A stretch of DNA of 64,000 nt from Cryptomeria japonica (Eukaryota > Streptophyta > Pinopsida > Cupressales > Cupressaceae). Position 1 is the stretch's first letter; the number at the start of each line of letters is the position of its first letter. Positions 10,890-21,452 of the stretch are shown here, one piece after another. The DNA lies in the NCBI RefSeq assembly GCF_030272615.1, contig NC_081410.1, positions 111,913,433-111,977,432 on the forward strand. Reading direction: 5' to 3'. The notes beneath the pieces are model-generated. The model searched no databases. It was given only the letters and a program-made list of their open reading frames with translations, and was not told the origin of the DNA. The translations under genes and the position numbers were made by a program.

Positions 10890-12203
10890 TGTTTGATATT
10901 GTTGTTGCTAAGATATGTTGTTGTCATTGAGGTCAACATATTCATGTGTTTGTTCTAATGATTACATTGAGTTGATTTGGTTGGTTTATCTGTTTGGGAT
11001 GTTGAATCAACTAGAGATACCTCATTCTTTATTGACTCTATGATGATATGTGGTGATTTGGTTGAGCTATGGATTTCGGTATGAAGACTATTCTTCTACA
11101 TTTAGTATTGTAGTATTTTGGTTCAGTATGATTATATCTTTGGTTGCGGATTTGTGAGAGTATTTTGGATGTTTATGTGTATCTAAATTTCAGATGGTTT
11201 GTGATTCAGTGCTCCGCAAGTTATCTTTCTAGTCTGAATTGTTGTTGATGAGTGTTCTTGAGTGTTAACATTTTAATCAATGAAGATTTGATTAAGTGGT
11301 GTCGATGCAGCTATTGCGGATGGTTCTAATGTGCTTGTTGATTTTTCATGATCGTGTTCTATTTTTTTTGTTGGTCCATATTAATACTTGTGTGTGGTAT
11401 TGGTGATTTTGTTGATTCGGTAATATTCTTTGTGTTATGAGGTATTTTTGGTCATGTAGCGTGTTGCATTTGATCTTGGCAAGATTTTTGATGGTAATGC
11501 ATGTTTGGAGATTTGATTTAGGTTCATGATACGTCATCCATGGAATTGTATTGGTCGGGTGGTTGATTTATGTATCGTGTGATGTAATTTTGCAATCAAG
11601 GGTTGAGGCTTTGGCTGACCTTATAGTCAAGGTTGATGAATTGTATAAATAGGTGTTATATTCATGTAATTTGGGTGTCGATGTAGTGTTTGCATTATCA
11701 GAGAGTGGTGTATGTGCACATAAGAAAATTTATCCTTTGGTATGATGTATTGAGTAGAGATTGTTGTAGGACAGACAAATGAGCTTAACCAGAACTGTCA
11801 TCGGGTATCAGCAGATGTTATCTTTGCAGTTCATGTAATTCTGATTGTAGTCAGAATATTATTGTAAGGTAGTGAACCTTCCCTGAGGGTTGGAACCTTC
11901 TGGGTCATTATATTTTGAGCAGTGAGCTCTAGGCAATGTGCATGAATGCATGTGCATTCCCCATTGTAATATTTACATATACTATTGCAGGGTATCATCT
12001 TATTGTGGGTAGGTTCCCATCGTGGTTTTTCCCTCAACCGAGTTTTCCACGTCAAAATCTTGGTGTCATGTGTGTTGTTGTTATTGTCTTTATCTTTATT
12101 CTTGTTGCAGTTGATTGACATCTGAGATTGTGCTTAAATTGCTTGATTTGGTGAAAAGTGATTCACCCCCCCTCTTAGTTTTCCTTCATTGTTGTTGCCA
12201 ACA
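10890..12203 (+). repeat. 5' LTR of element A
   Basis: A 1314-bp unit from TGTTTGATATT to GTTGCCAACA, followed directly by a primer site. It contains the U3 imperfect palindrome (10919-10938) and a GTGATTCACCCCC motif near the end. The short ORFs here, such as 11936-12118, are LTR sequence and not genes. Confidence 0.88.
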
Positions 12204-12204
12204 A

Positions 12205-12218
12205 TTGGCATCAGAGAT
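12205..12218 (+). promoter_or_regulatory. Primer binding site of element A
   Basis: TTGGCATCAGAGAT lies immediately after the LTR. It is a slightly altered initiator tRNA-Met site (TTGGTATCAGAGC). Confidence 0.75.
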
Positions 12219-12259
12219 AGATTCTTCAGAAGAATCTTGACCACTTGAGGAGATCTGGG

Positions 12260-12913
12260 ATGGAAACTTGTGTTCAAGAAGGAGAGTCCTAGATTTGATG
12301 GAAGCAATTATACTGTATGGAAGGACTAGATGGAGTTCACCTAAAGTGTCTTGGAGATGAGTATTGGAAGATTACAAAGAATGTCTACAATGTCCCTTAG
12401 AATGGACCGGTTACTACTGCTAAAATCAAGGATGTTGAACATAACTTAAGAACTAAGGAAGCATTGCTAAGTGCCTTGACCGATTCAGAGATGACAAATG
12501 TGATGGGTTTGAATACTGCACATAAGATCTAGAAGAAGTTGGAGACCTTGTATGAAGGAGATGCTCAAGTCAAAGTAGGTAAGTTGTAGAGTTTGAAAGG
12601 GAAGCATGAGGCATTGAAGATGGGAGAAGATGAAAACATAACATCCTTTATGGCTAAGGTGAATGAGCCTGTCATGAACATTAGATGCACCAGTGGAACT
12701 CTTGAACAAGATGAGATCATTGCTAAAGTGATGAGATCATTGCCTACTGCTTACAAGCATAAAGTAGCTGCTATTGATGAGATCCGGAGTGTGACTACTA
12801 TGGCCAGAGACATGTTGGTTGGAAATCTTGTTGCATTTGAGTTGAGCAAATTTGGAAAATCACATGGTAAATTTGAGACTACATTCAGAGCCTCATTATC
12901 TAGGAATCAAAAG
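12260..12913 (+). pseudogene. Element A gag, N-terminal part
   Basis: The start ATG is at 12260, with a frameshift within about 30 bp and stops such as KD*M. The frame is open from 12593 and reads GEDENITSFMAKVNEP and VMRSLPTAYKHKVAAIDEI. This is the capsid-like part of a Copia gag, collinear with the gag of C. It breaks off at NQK where a solo LTR is inserted. Downstream gag resumes at 14332 with the segment matching DLGEIS of C. Confidence 0.8.
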
Positions 12914-14331
12914 TGTAGTCATATAAATCTGTCCATTTTAATTAAATGAATATTTGCTATTTATTTGATTAAAAATCCACTAGCCATCAGTTAATTAAAT
13001 TAATATTTAATTAATTCACCTTCAAAACATTATCCTATTAATTAAATAAATTATTCAATTTATTTTAATTCATTCATTAAACCAAATTCACAATCAATTA
13101 AATGAATAAATTCTATTTATTCAATTTAACCCCCTTTCCTCTTTTAAATAAATTAAATAAAACATTTATTTAAATCATTAAACCCCCCTCCCCCCCCACT
13201 TGCATTCTCCTAAAAATGCAACTTGCACCTATTTGTTGAAATAAATTAATTTTATTTAAATTAAAATCCTATTTCCCCTCACCCACCAAATCTACTTGCA
13301 ATCCTAACCCCCTTCTAGATTCTTCTAAATCCTTCCTAATTAGCCTAATCCATCCCCTAATTATTGTCACATTCCTAAGCAACTTGGAGTCCCTTCTCAA
13401 AGACTTCAAAGTCTTTGAAAAGCATTTAATGCTTTGTGTGTTCAACAATTTAACCTCTAAAGTCTTCTAAACCATTGATGGCTCTTACATGACCATTTAT
13501 GATTAACCCCTAACTCAACCCTCATATGACTCATGTGTCTCCTCAAGCATTAATTACTTTGACCATGGTTATCCCTTTTACCTTTGCACAAGAGTTTATC
13601 CATTAGATAAAGGCTTTATTCTTTGAATAAAGAATTTATTCACTCAACCCAACCTTGACCTTAACTCCCAAGTTAACCTTCAGGTCATGTCAAGCATTTA
13701 ATGCTTATTCCCTCTCCTCTCAACCTATCTCACATTGACACTTGTCATCCTGAGATTGGGTTGAAAGCCCTCACATGGATTGAATATCATTCAATCCTAA
13801 CCCTTGTTGAGATTACTCAATCTCAACCATCCATTGCTCCATTTTTCCTATAAATAGAGCCCATTTCTTCATAATCCAGAGCCTGAAAACTTGTATACAT
13901 TTAATCTATAGGTATTTCTAGAGAGAATTTAGCATCATATTCACTCTTTTGGTTTAAAATCAATTAGTTAATTAGATAAATCTCTCATTTCAACTATTAT
14001 TCATACTTGCATAGCATAAGTTATAAGCATTGTCAATCTTGAACCTCCATAAGCATCCATAGTGCAAAAAGATGTTGAGAGATACACTAATTTGGAACTT
14101 GGAGAGGAGAGGAACAAAGGAGAAGGATCCAAGACCATGTTAAAAGGCATTTGGAGATGCCTTGTGGTATTTACTTCCATAGTTAAATCCTTTATCATGT
14201 TTTTAGTGTCTTTTTTTATATGCCTGCTTAGATTGCTTTTTGGCTGATTAACACTAATAGTTTCTTGTGTTTTTGTGTGTTATACGACAACAGGTTATAA
14301 TCTAACACTTGCCCCATTTCACGGAGCATCA
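12914..14331. mobile_element. Solo LTR (Gypsy-like) within gag of A
   Basis: A 1418-bp TG...CA unit (start TGTAGTCATA, end GAGCATCA) flanked by AAAAG on both sides (12909-12913, 14332-14336). The gag frame of A continues exactly across it. There is no internal coding region, so recombination between LTRs has removed the body of the element. The first ~300 bp alternates ATTTAATT-type AT-rich runs. A TATA box is at 13848. The ORFs at 14062-14247 and 14275 onward are not genes of this LTR. Confidence 0.8.
13848..13857 (+). promoter_or_regulatory. TATA box of solo LTR
   Basis: CTATAAATAG lies about 480 bp before the LTR 3' end and is followed by GAGCCC. It is a good match to plant core promoters and suggests a plus-strand orientation for this LTR. 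Confidence 0.5.
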
Positions 14332-15231
14332 AAAAGTATGATATGGGAGAAATTTCATGCTGGGTATCTAGATATGAAACAGAAAAGAGAGAGATGGAAG
14401 ATCAAGAAAGAGAATTGGATGAGCTTGAAGCACTTATTTCTCAGAGATTTCCTAAAGGAGCCGATAAGTATGATAGAAAGTTACCTTTGAAATGATTCTC
14501 TTGCAACAAGATAGGAAATTTTGCTTCTAGGTGCCCTGAGAGAATGTCTAGATATGATAAGCATGATAAATATGAAAGGCATGATATATCTAATAAATAG
14601 GATAGATATGAGAAGCATGAAAAGAATGATAAGCCTTATAAGTCTAACCAAAAGTTTAGATATCAGAAGAGATGTTATTATGCTTCTGATGAAGGTGTAA
14701 CAGATGAAGAATTAGAGAATGGAAATTTAGAAGACGAGTAGAAAATTTTGCTTCTAGGTGCCCTGAGAGAATGTCTAGATATGATAAGCATGATAAATAT
14801 GAAAGGCATGATAGATCTAATAAATAGGATAGATATGAGAAGCATGAAAAGAATGATAAGCCTTATAAGTCTAACCAAAAGTTTAGATATCAGAAGAGAT
14901 GTTATTATGCTTCTGATGAAGGTGTAACAGATGAAGAATTAGAGAATGGAAATTTAGAAGACGAGTAGAAAATTTTGCTTCTAGGTGCCCTGAGAGAATG
15001 TCTAGATATGATAAGCATGATAAATATGAAAGGCATGATAGATCTAATAAATAGGATAGATATGAGAAGCATGAAAAGAATGATAAGCCTTATAAGTCTA
15101 ACCAAAAGTTTAGATATCAGAAGAGATGTTATTATGCTTCTGATGAAGGTGTAACAGATGAAGAATTAGAGAATGGAAATTTAGAAGATGAGTTTGTATT
15201 TATTTATGTCAAGGAAGATGATCCGGTACAA
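14332..15231 (+). pseudogene. Element A gag C-terminus with zinc knuckle and linker
   Basis: It resumes with a segment matching DLGEIS..SRY of C, then a charged coiled stretch (QERELDELEALISQRFPKGA). The zinc knuckle follows near 14500 (first Cys triplet changed, CNKIGNFASRCPE visible). Then comes a basic, Lys/Tyr/His-rich linker that is triplicated as 227-bp units, followed by an acidic segment running into the protease. Because 227 is not divisible by three, the extra copies shift the frame and the polyprotein cannot be read through. Confidence 0.75.
14516..15195 (+). repeat. Three tandem copies of a 227-bp gag segment
   Basis: Copies begin at 14516, 14743 and 14970, each starting AAATTTTGCTTCTAGGTGCC. 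Copies 1 and 2 differ at about one base (ATATATCT versus ATAGATCT). Copies 1 and 2 end GACGAGTAGA, while copy 3 ends GATGAGTTTG and continues into the native downstream sequence. Confidence 0.95.
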
Positions 15232-15510
15232 GTGAATTCTACAAGATGCATTGTTGAGGAGAAAGCCTTGGCTGCTAAGATTGAAGAGAAAGATGAATGG
15301 GTAATTGACAGTGGTTGTTCACATCATATGATGGGTGATAAAAGTAAATTTATGAGTATGGAAATGTATGATGGTGGTATAGTGAGATTTGGAGATGAAA
15401 AAGCTTGTGTGATTCATGGTAGAGATTCTATATCTTTTAATGGTAAGCATAATACTGATGATGTCTTGTATGTTGAAGTTCTAAAGCATAATCTTTTGAG
15501 TGTTGGATAG
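15232..15510 (+). CDS. Element A aspartic protease
   Basis: An open 92-aa stretch contains WVIDSGCSHHMMG, the catalytic D-S-G motif of Copia retropepsins, followed by the usual FGDEKACVIHGRDSISF region and a LYVEVLKHNLLSVG segment near the end. In a live element it would cleave the Gag-Pol polyprotein inside particles. A stop follows at 15508-15510 (GQ to G*), so it is cut off from integrase. Confidence 0.85.
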   Translation: MNSTRCIVEEKALAAKIEEKDEWVIDSGCSHHMMGDKSKFMSMEMYDGGIVRFGDEKACVIHGRDSISFNGKHNTDDVLYVEVLKHNLLSVG

Positions 15511-15649
15511 ATGGTTGACAAGGGATATGATTTTTAATTCAAGACTGGTAAATGCAAGATCCTAAATGCCTCTCGTATAGAGATTGCATCAGGGACTAAT
15601 ACTAAAGGTAACATCTTTCACTTGAATGTTGGTGAGAAAATTTGTTTGA

Positions 15650-16747
15650 TTGCTCAAATTGATGAAAGTTTGTTGTGGCATAGGAGGATGTCTCATGTTA
15701 ATTTTGACTCAAGTTGTTAGAGATTTGCCTAAGATTTTGAAGCCATCTAATCTAGTATGTAAAGAATGTAAGTTGGGAAAGCAAACAAAAATTACATTCA
15801 AGAGTAAGTTGTATTCATTTAATGGATTGTTAGATCTAGTGCATACTGACTTATGTGGTCCTACTAGAGTGAGAAGCATGCAGGGTGATAGATACTTCAT
15901 GTTGTTGATTGATGATTATTATAGGATGATGTGGGTTACCTTTCTAATAGAGAAATCAAAAGAATTGGAGATATTCAAGATACTCAAGGCTAGAGTGGAG
16001 ACTGAGACAAGGTTGAAGTTGAATTGTCTCAGATCTGACAAAGGAGGAGAAATTACATTAGGAGAGTTTGATACATTCCATGAGAGGAACGGAATTAGAA
16101 GACAGTTATCTCCTCCTAGAACACCTCAGCAGAATGGATTTGTTGAAAGGAAGAACAAAACCATTTTGGATGCTGCCATGACTATGTTGATTGAAGGAAA
16201 TGTTGCACAAACCTTTTGGAGAGAAGTTGTTAGCACTGTTGTTTACGTATTTAACTGGGTGCATATAAAAGGTGATTCTGGTAAGACTCCTTATGAGCTA
16301 TGGTTTGGTCATGTTCCTACAATGAGATATTTTAGTGTTTTTGGAAGTAAATGTTATATCAAGAGAGATGAGGATATAGGGAATTTTTATGCAAGATGTG
16401 ATGAAAGAATCTTCTTGGGATATTCTACTAAGAGCAAGGCCTATCGATGTTACAACAAGAGACTAAGAAATATAGTAGAGAGTGCAAATGTGAAGGTTGA
16501 TGAATGTCTTGGAAAGCATATCAGAGCATGCAAATATGAATTTGATGATGAAGATATTATTTCAAAGCCTATGGAGACTGAGATCTTAAACCAAAATGAT
16601 CTGGTAGAGGCAGGTAATCTGGATATTGCTATTGTCGGTGAAGAAGTTCAAGAGATAGACAATCCAAACAATCAGAAGACTCTGAGGTATGTAAGATTGA
16701 ATCATTCAAAAATTAGATTATTGATGATAAGAATAAAGGTGCAATGA
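15650..16747 (+). CDS. Element A integrase
   Basis: This is the longest open frame in the window (365 aa). The zinc-binding N-terminus is partly out of frame (CKECKLGKQTK remains). The core keeps all three catalytic acids: Asp in DLVHTDLCGP, Asp in LRSDKGGE and Glu in PQQNGFVERKNKT. The C-terminal part has the GYSTKSKAYRCYNK block typical of Copia integrases. It would insert element DNA and make 5-bp TSDs, as seen around A itself. Confidence 0.9.
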   Translation: MLKLMKVCCGIGGCLMLILTQVVRDLPKILKPSNLVCKECKLGKQTKITFKSKLYSFNGLLDLVHTDLCGPTRVRSMQGDRYFMLLIDDYYRMMWVTFLIEKSKELEIFKILKARVETETRLKLNCLRSDKGGEITLGEFDTFHERNGIRRQLSPPRTPQQNGFVERKNKTILDAAMTMLIEGNVAQTFWREVVSTVVYVFNWVHIKGDSGKTPYELWFGHVPTMRYFSVFGSKCYIKRDEDIGNFYARCDERIFLGYSTKSKAYRCYNKRLRNIVESANVKVDECLGKHIRACKYEFDDEDIISKPMETEILNQNDLVEAGNLDIAIVGEEVQEIDNPNNQKTLRYVRLNHSKIRLLMIRIKVQ

Positions 16748-17568
16748 CTAGCAGTAGGATTGTTGCTGAAGAGATATGCTTGATTTCAAAGATTGAGCCT
16801 AAAGATTTTGCAGAAGCGTGTAAAGATTAGAATTGGATAAAATTTATGGAAGAAGAGTTGAATCAGATTGAGAAGAGTAACACTCAGGAGCTTGTTCTGA
16901 GACCTAAAGACAAGAATGTGATTGACACTAAATGGGTATTCTGAAATAAACTGAATGAAGTTGGTGAAGTTGTTAGAAATAAAGAAAGACTGGTATGTAA
17001 AGGGTGTTCTCAAATAGAAGGTATTGATTATGAGGAGACTTTTTCCCTGGTAGCTAGAATTGAAGTTGTTAGATTTTTGCTTGCATATGATTCTTACAAG
17101 AACTTCAAGGTATATCAGATGGATGTCAAATTGGCCTTTTTGAAAGGTGATCTTGAAGAGGAATTCTACATTGAGCAATCGGATAGATTTTCTTTATCAG
17201 ATGAAGGAGATATGGTATGCAAATTGAAGAAAGCACTGTGTGGACTTAAGTAGACCCCTAGAGCCTGGTATGCTAGATTGGATAATTATTTGTTGAAGTT
17301 GGGATTCTATAAAGGTACTGTTGATAGTAATTTATACTTTAAGGTTGTTAATGATAAAATTTTGATTGTTGAAGTATTTGTTGATGATATCATTTTTGGA
17401 GGAGATGATTATTTGAGTATAAAATTTGTTGATGATACGCAAAAGAAATTTGAGATGTCTATGATATGTGAGATGAAATTCTTCTTAGGATTACAGATTA
17501 AACAAATTGACAAAGACATTTTTATTTCTCAATCTAAGTATGTGAAGGAATTATTAAAGGGGTTTTGA
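16748..17568 (+). pseudogene. Element A reverse transcriptase
   Basis: RT motifs occur in order: KWVF (with Trp to stop next to it), a VCKGCSQIEGIDYEE segment, YQMDVKLAFLKGDLEEEFY, then LCGLK*TPRAWY, where Gln has become TAG. From 17278 the frame is open and includes the active-site block FVDDIIFGGDD and KYVKELLKGF. Stops and frame changes make it inactive. It lies downstream of integrase, which confirms Copia order. Confidence 0.85.
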
Positions 17569-17796
17569 ATATATGATGCTAAACCTTTTGGAACTCCTAT
17601 GGTGTCTGAATGCACGTTGTCTCAGAATGATGAATCTCATAAAGTTAATCAGACCTTGTATAGATATATGGTTGATGGATTGATGTACTTAACTTAGACT
17701 AGACTGGATATTATGCGCGTTGTTTGTCTTTGTGCTAGATTTCAAGTTGATCCTAAAGAGACTCATGTTACTGTTGTAAAGAGGATTTTCAGATAA

Positions 17797-18330
17797 TTGA
17801 ATGGGAATGTTGACTATGGTTTATTGTATTTGAAGAATGATGATTTCTTGTTATGTGCCTATATTCATGCTAATTGGGCAGGTGATGTTGATGATGGAAA
17901 GAGCACTACTGGTGGAGTTTTCTTTTTGGGAAAGAAGTTGGTTTCATGGTCACGTAAGAAGCAGGATGTTGTATCTCTATCTACTATTGAAGTTGAATAC
18001 ATTTTTGTTGCTAGCAATTGTACTTAGGTAGTTTGGATGAAGCGGATGTTGAAGGATATTAGAGTGATTTATGATGAGCCTATTGTTATATATTGTGATA
18101 ATTCAAGTGCTATCAATATTTCAAAGAATCTGGTATTGCATTCTAAAACAAAGCATGTATCAATAAAGTATCATTTCTTGAGGGAGAAAGTCAATGATGA
18201 AGAAGTTGGATTGGAATATGTATCTACAAAGGATCAGATTGTTGATATATTTACTAAACCTTTGCCTGCAAATACATTTATCTATTTGAGAGAAAAGTTG
18301 GGGGTCTTTTCCCCTCTCTATGAGAACTAG
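17797..18330 (+). pseudogene. Element A RNase H
   Basis: It reads HANWAGDVDDGKSTTGG, then VSLSTIEVEY and IYCDNSSAINISKN, ending with KPLPANTFIYLREKLG. The first catalytic Asp of the usual DSDWAG motif is Asn, and a stop follows SNCT at 18025. The final stop is at 18328-18330. Confidence 0.85.
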
Positions 18331-18446
18331 ATGCATGGAGTAGCATCGATCTGGTGGATTTCATAGCCTTATCTTCTTATCCAAGTTGATGAGTTGGTGT
18401 TGCTACTTAGTCGAAGTAGTTAGTATGTGATTCAGATGATGAATTG

Positions 18447-18685
18447 TGAAGGGGGGGGAGATTTTCCTTCTTAGAGGATGAGTTTTGGGAGAGAGCATGA
18501 TTTGTATTCTATCTTTGGAATTTTTTTCAAAGGGGGAGAGAAGCATACGAAAAACTGCTTTACCTTTGGAGCTTTGTGTGCATGATCTTAGGGGAAGTTT
18601 GTTGGAGGTTGATAGTGTTGATTCATTCCTTTGCATTGATTGTTCTTCGCATTCATATGTTGCCATCAATGCCAAAGGGGGAGAT
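18447..18685 (+). promoter_or_regulatory. Multiple polypurine tracts of element A
   Basis: Purine runs occur at 18447-18463, 18529-18542 (AAAGGGGGAGAGAA) and 18673-18685 (CAAAGGGGGAGAT). The last directly abuts the 3' LTR and is the likely plus-strand primer. Several tracts upstream of the 3' LTR is a feature reported for Sirevirus-type Copia elements. Confidence 0.65.
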
Positions 18686-19896
18686 TGTTGGATATTGTTG
18701 CTGCTAGGATATGTTGTTGTCATTGATGTCAACATATTTCTTTGTTTGGTGTTTCGGTGATTGCATTGAGTTGATCTAGTTGGTTTATATGTTTGGGATA
18801 CTGAATCAACCAGAGATACCTCATTCTTTATTAACTCTATGATGATATGTGGTGATTTGGTTGAGTTGTGGATTCTGGTATGAAGATTGTTCTTCTGCGT
18901 TCAATATTGCAGTATTTTGGTCTGGTATGATTATATCTTTGGTTGCTGATTTAGGAGAGTATTTTGGATGTTTATATGTATCTACATTTCAAATGGTTCG
19001 TGATTTGGTTATCCACAAGTTATCTTTCTAGTCCAAATTGTTTTTGATGATTGTTCTTGATTGTTAGTATGTTAATCGATGAAGATTTGACTAAGTGGTG
19101 TTGGTATAGCTATTGTGGATGGTTCTAACATGCTTGTTGGTGTAGCGTGTTGCGGTTGATCTTGGTGAGATTTTTGGTGATGATGCATGTTTGGAGATTT
19201 GATTTAGGTCCATGTTATGTCGTCTATGGAATTGTATTGGTCTAGTGGTTGATTTATGTATCGTGTGATGTAATTTTGTAATCGAGGGTTGAGGGTTTGG
19301 CCGACCTTATAGTCAAGGTTGATGAATTGTATAAATAGGTGTTATATTCATGTAATTTGGGTGTCGATGTGGTTTCTGCATTATTAGAGAGTGTTGTATG
19401 TGCGTATAAGTGAATTTATCCTTTGATATGACGTATTGAGTAGAAATTGTTGCAAGGTAGACAAATAATCTTAACCAGAACTGTCATCAGGTATTAGAAG
19501 ATGTTATCTTTGAACTTCATGTAATCTGGATTGTAGTCGAAATATTATTGTAAGGTAGTGAGCCTTCCCTGAGGGTTGGAGCCTTCTAGGTCATTATATT
19601 TTGAACAATGAGCTCTAGGCAGTGTGCCTGAATGCATGTGCATTTCCCATTGTAATATTTACACATACTACTGCAGGGTATCATCTTATTGTGGGTAGGT
19701 TCCCACCGTGGTTTTCCCTTAACCAATTTTTCCACATCAAAATATTGGTGTCATGTGTGTTGTTGTTATTTTCTTTATCTTTATTCTTGTTACAGTTGAT
19801 TGAAATATGAGATTATGCTTAAATTACTTGATCCGGTGAAAACTGATTCACCCCCCTTCCCTCGCTCTCAGTTTTCCTTCATTGTTGTTCCCAACA
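18686..19896 (+). repeat. 3' LTR of element A
   Basis: A 1211-bp unit from TGTTGGATATT to TTCCCAACA, ending at the TAGAG TSD. It lacks about 110 bp present in the 5' LTR around 11350-11460. It carries the U3 palindrome TGTTGTCATTGATGTCAACA at 18715-18734. Confidence 0.88.
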
Positions 19897-20218
19897 TAGA
19901 GGTTGTGTGTAAGAGACTTATGGCAATTGAGTTACCTCTAAGTCTCTAACTAGTGGTACTATTGTGAAGAGCTTTCTCTATAAGTATATTGTAATATGTT
20001 ATTGATTGTTGAATAATATATTGAGTTGCTTTTGGAGTGTGGGGTTTTTCTCTCGAAAAGGTTTTCCCCATGTACATCATTGTATTGTTGTGTTGTGGTA
20101 TGCATGATATTATGTTGTTTATGTTAAGCTTTTGTAACTATTGTAATGATCTGTAAAATTTTTGGCATTACCCTACTCTCAAGAATAGGAAGTTGTTTCA
20201 CGACTTAACTTCCTTATA
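19897..20218 (+). repeat. 5' LTR of element B, right part
   Basis: It continues the LTR interrupted at 10889 and matches 25000-25315. Its terminal CA has mutated to TA just before the primer site. Confidence 0.85.
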
Positions 20219-20220
20219 AA

Positions 20221-20233
20221 TGGTATCAGAGCC
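20221..20233 (+). promoter_or_regulatory. Primer binding site of element B
   Basis: TGGTATCAGAGCC is an exact initiator tRNA-Met primer site two bases after the LTR. Confidence 0.85.
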
Positions 20234-20342
20234 TTATCACCTTTGGTTTCAGTTGTGGGTTGTTGGGTTTTTTGAACTAATCTAGATTTGGGTGGGAGAT
20301 TGTGCAGAAGACACTTTTTGATCTTATTGTGGGAATTTTTAG

Positions 20343-21425
20343 ATGGAAAGTTCGTCAAGGAGAGTAGAGGTGGAGAAATTTAAAGGAAGTAATTTTGAGA
20401 TGTGGAAGTTGAGGATGGAAGATCTGCTAATAGATAAAGATCTATGGGATGTTGTTGATGCAAATGTCTCAAGACCTACAGATCCTACTACGGCTGACAA
20501 GTATGATGTTATGGACTGAAAATCTAGGGGTCTAATCAGATTGTGTCTGGCAGACTTTGTTCTGACCAATGTCCACGAATAGAACACTGCAAAAAAGTTA
20601 TGGACTAATCTTGGTGAGATGTATCAAGCCTAATCTTTATTAAATCAGATTTTCTTGAGGAAGAAATTGTATTCCTTGAAGATGGAAGAGGGTGGACGAA
20701 TTGCAAACCACCTGGAAGCATTTAATATATTGGTGGTTTGATTGGTATCTGTTGGTGTTAAGATAGATGAAGAGGAGAAATGCTAGATCTTGTTTTGTTC
20801 TTCGTCTAATTTGTGGGATTCTCTTATTATGGCTATTGGTAGTAATTCTGTTGTTTTGAAATCTAAAGATGTGGTGGGTACCCTACTTGGTGATGAGATG
20901 CAGAGGAAGTTATCCATCACTTCGAAGGAAGCCCTAACTATTCATGGAAGACCTAAGGAAAAAGGCAAGAAGAATGAGAAGTGTAATAAGTCCAAACCCA
21001 GAGGGAGATCGAAATCTCCTGGAAAGTCCAAAGTCATTTGTTCAAATTGCGGTAATTCAAGTCACATCCATAAGGACTGCAAAGAAGAAAAGAAGAAGTT
21101 TGATTATGATTTTGAGTTTGAGATGGAAGATGGTGATGCATTCATTGCAGCTTTGGCTACTCATACAGGTAATGATGCATGGTTAATTGACTCAGGTGCA
21201 TCTTTTCATATGACTTCCAATAAAGATTGGTTTTCTGAATATGAAGAATTTAATGGAGGTAAGGTGTACTTGGGTGATGACTCAAATTTAGACATTGTTG
21301 GTCGAGGTAAAGTTAGAATCAAGTTCCCTAATGGTAGAAAAAAAAGGATTAGCAGTGTGCTACATATCCCTAGTTTAAAATTAAATTTATTATTTGTGAA
21401 CAAACTGATATATACGGGTGTGTAG
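20343..21425 (+). pseudogene. Element B gag and protease (TNT1-like Copia)
   Basis: The ATG at 20343 starts a gag reading KFKGSNFEMWKLRMEDLL, typical of TNT1-type elements. Stops interrupt it at several points up to 20790, after which it is open for 211 aa. A basic linker leads to the zinc knuckle CSNCGNSSHIHKDC (CX2CX4HX4C intact). The protease motif WLIDSGASFHMTS then occurs around residue 133 of the open part, followed by the second protease half (SVLHIPSLKLNLL). TAG at 21423-21425 ends it, in frame with the integrase ORF. Confidence 0.88.
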
Positions 21426-21452
21426 AGAGTCTTTTCTGATGCAGGATGTAAG

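Larger units (their letters stand above)
10890..19896 (+). mobile_element. Copia element A (complete, degenerate)
   Basis: A has a 5' LTR at 10890-12203 and a 3' LTR at 18686-19896, flanked by the perfect TSD TAGAG (10885-10889 and 19897-19901). Between them lie a primer site, gag, protease, integrase, RT, RNase H and polypurine tracts, in the Ty1/Copia order with integrase before RT. The two LTRs differ at many positions and by a ~110-bp indel, so the insertion is old. A solo LTR sits inside gag, and a 227-bp segment is triplicated. Confidence 0.9.

Noticed and set aside
11936-12118. Hydrophobic 60-aa ORF repeated at 19622-19810
   Set aside because: Both lie at the same place in the two LTRs of A, so it is LTR sequence. 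The related minus-strand frame in E (30805-31011) has the same origin.
14275-14490. 71-aa ORF across the solo LTR boundary
   Set aside because: It is a wrong-frame reading of the resumed gag of A plus LTR end; the correct gag frame matches element C.
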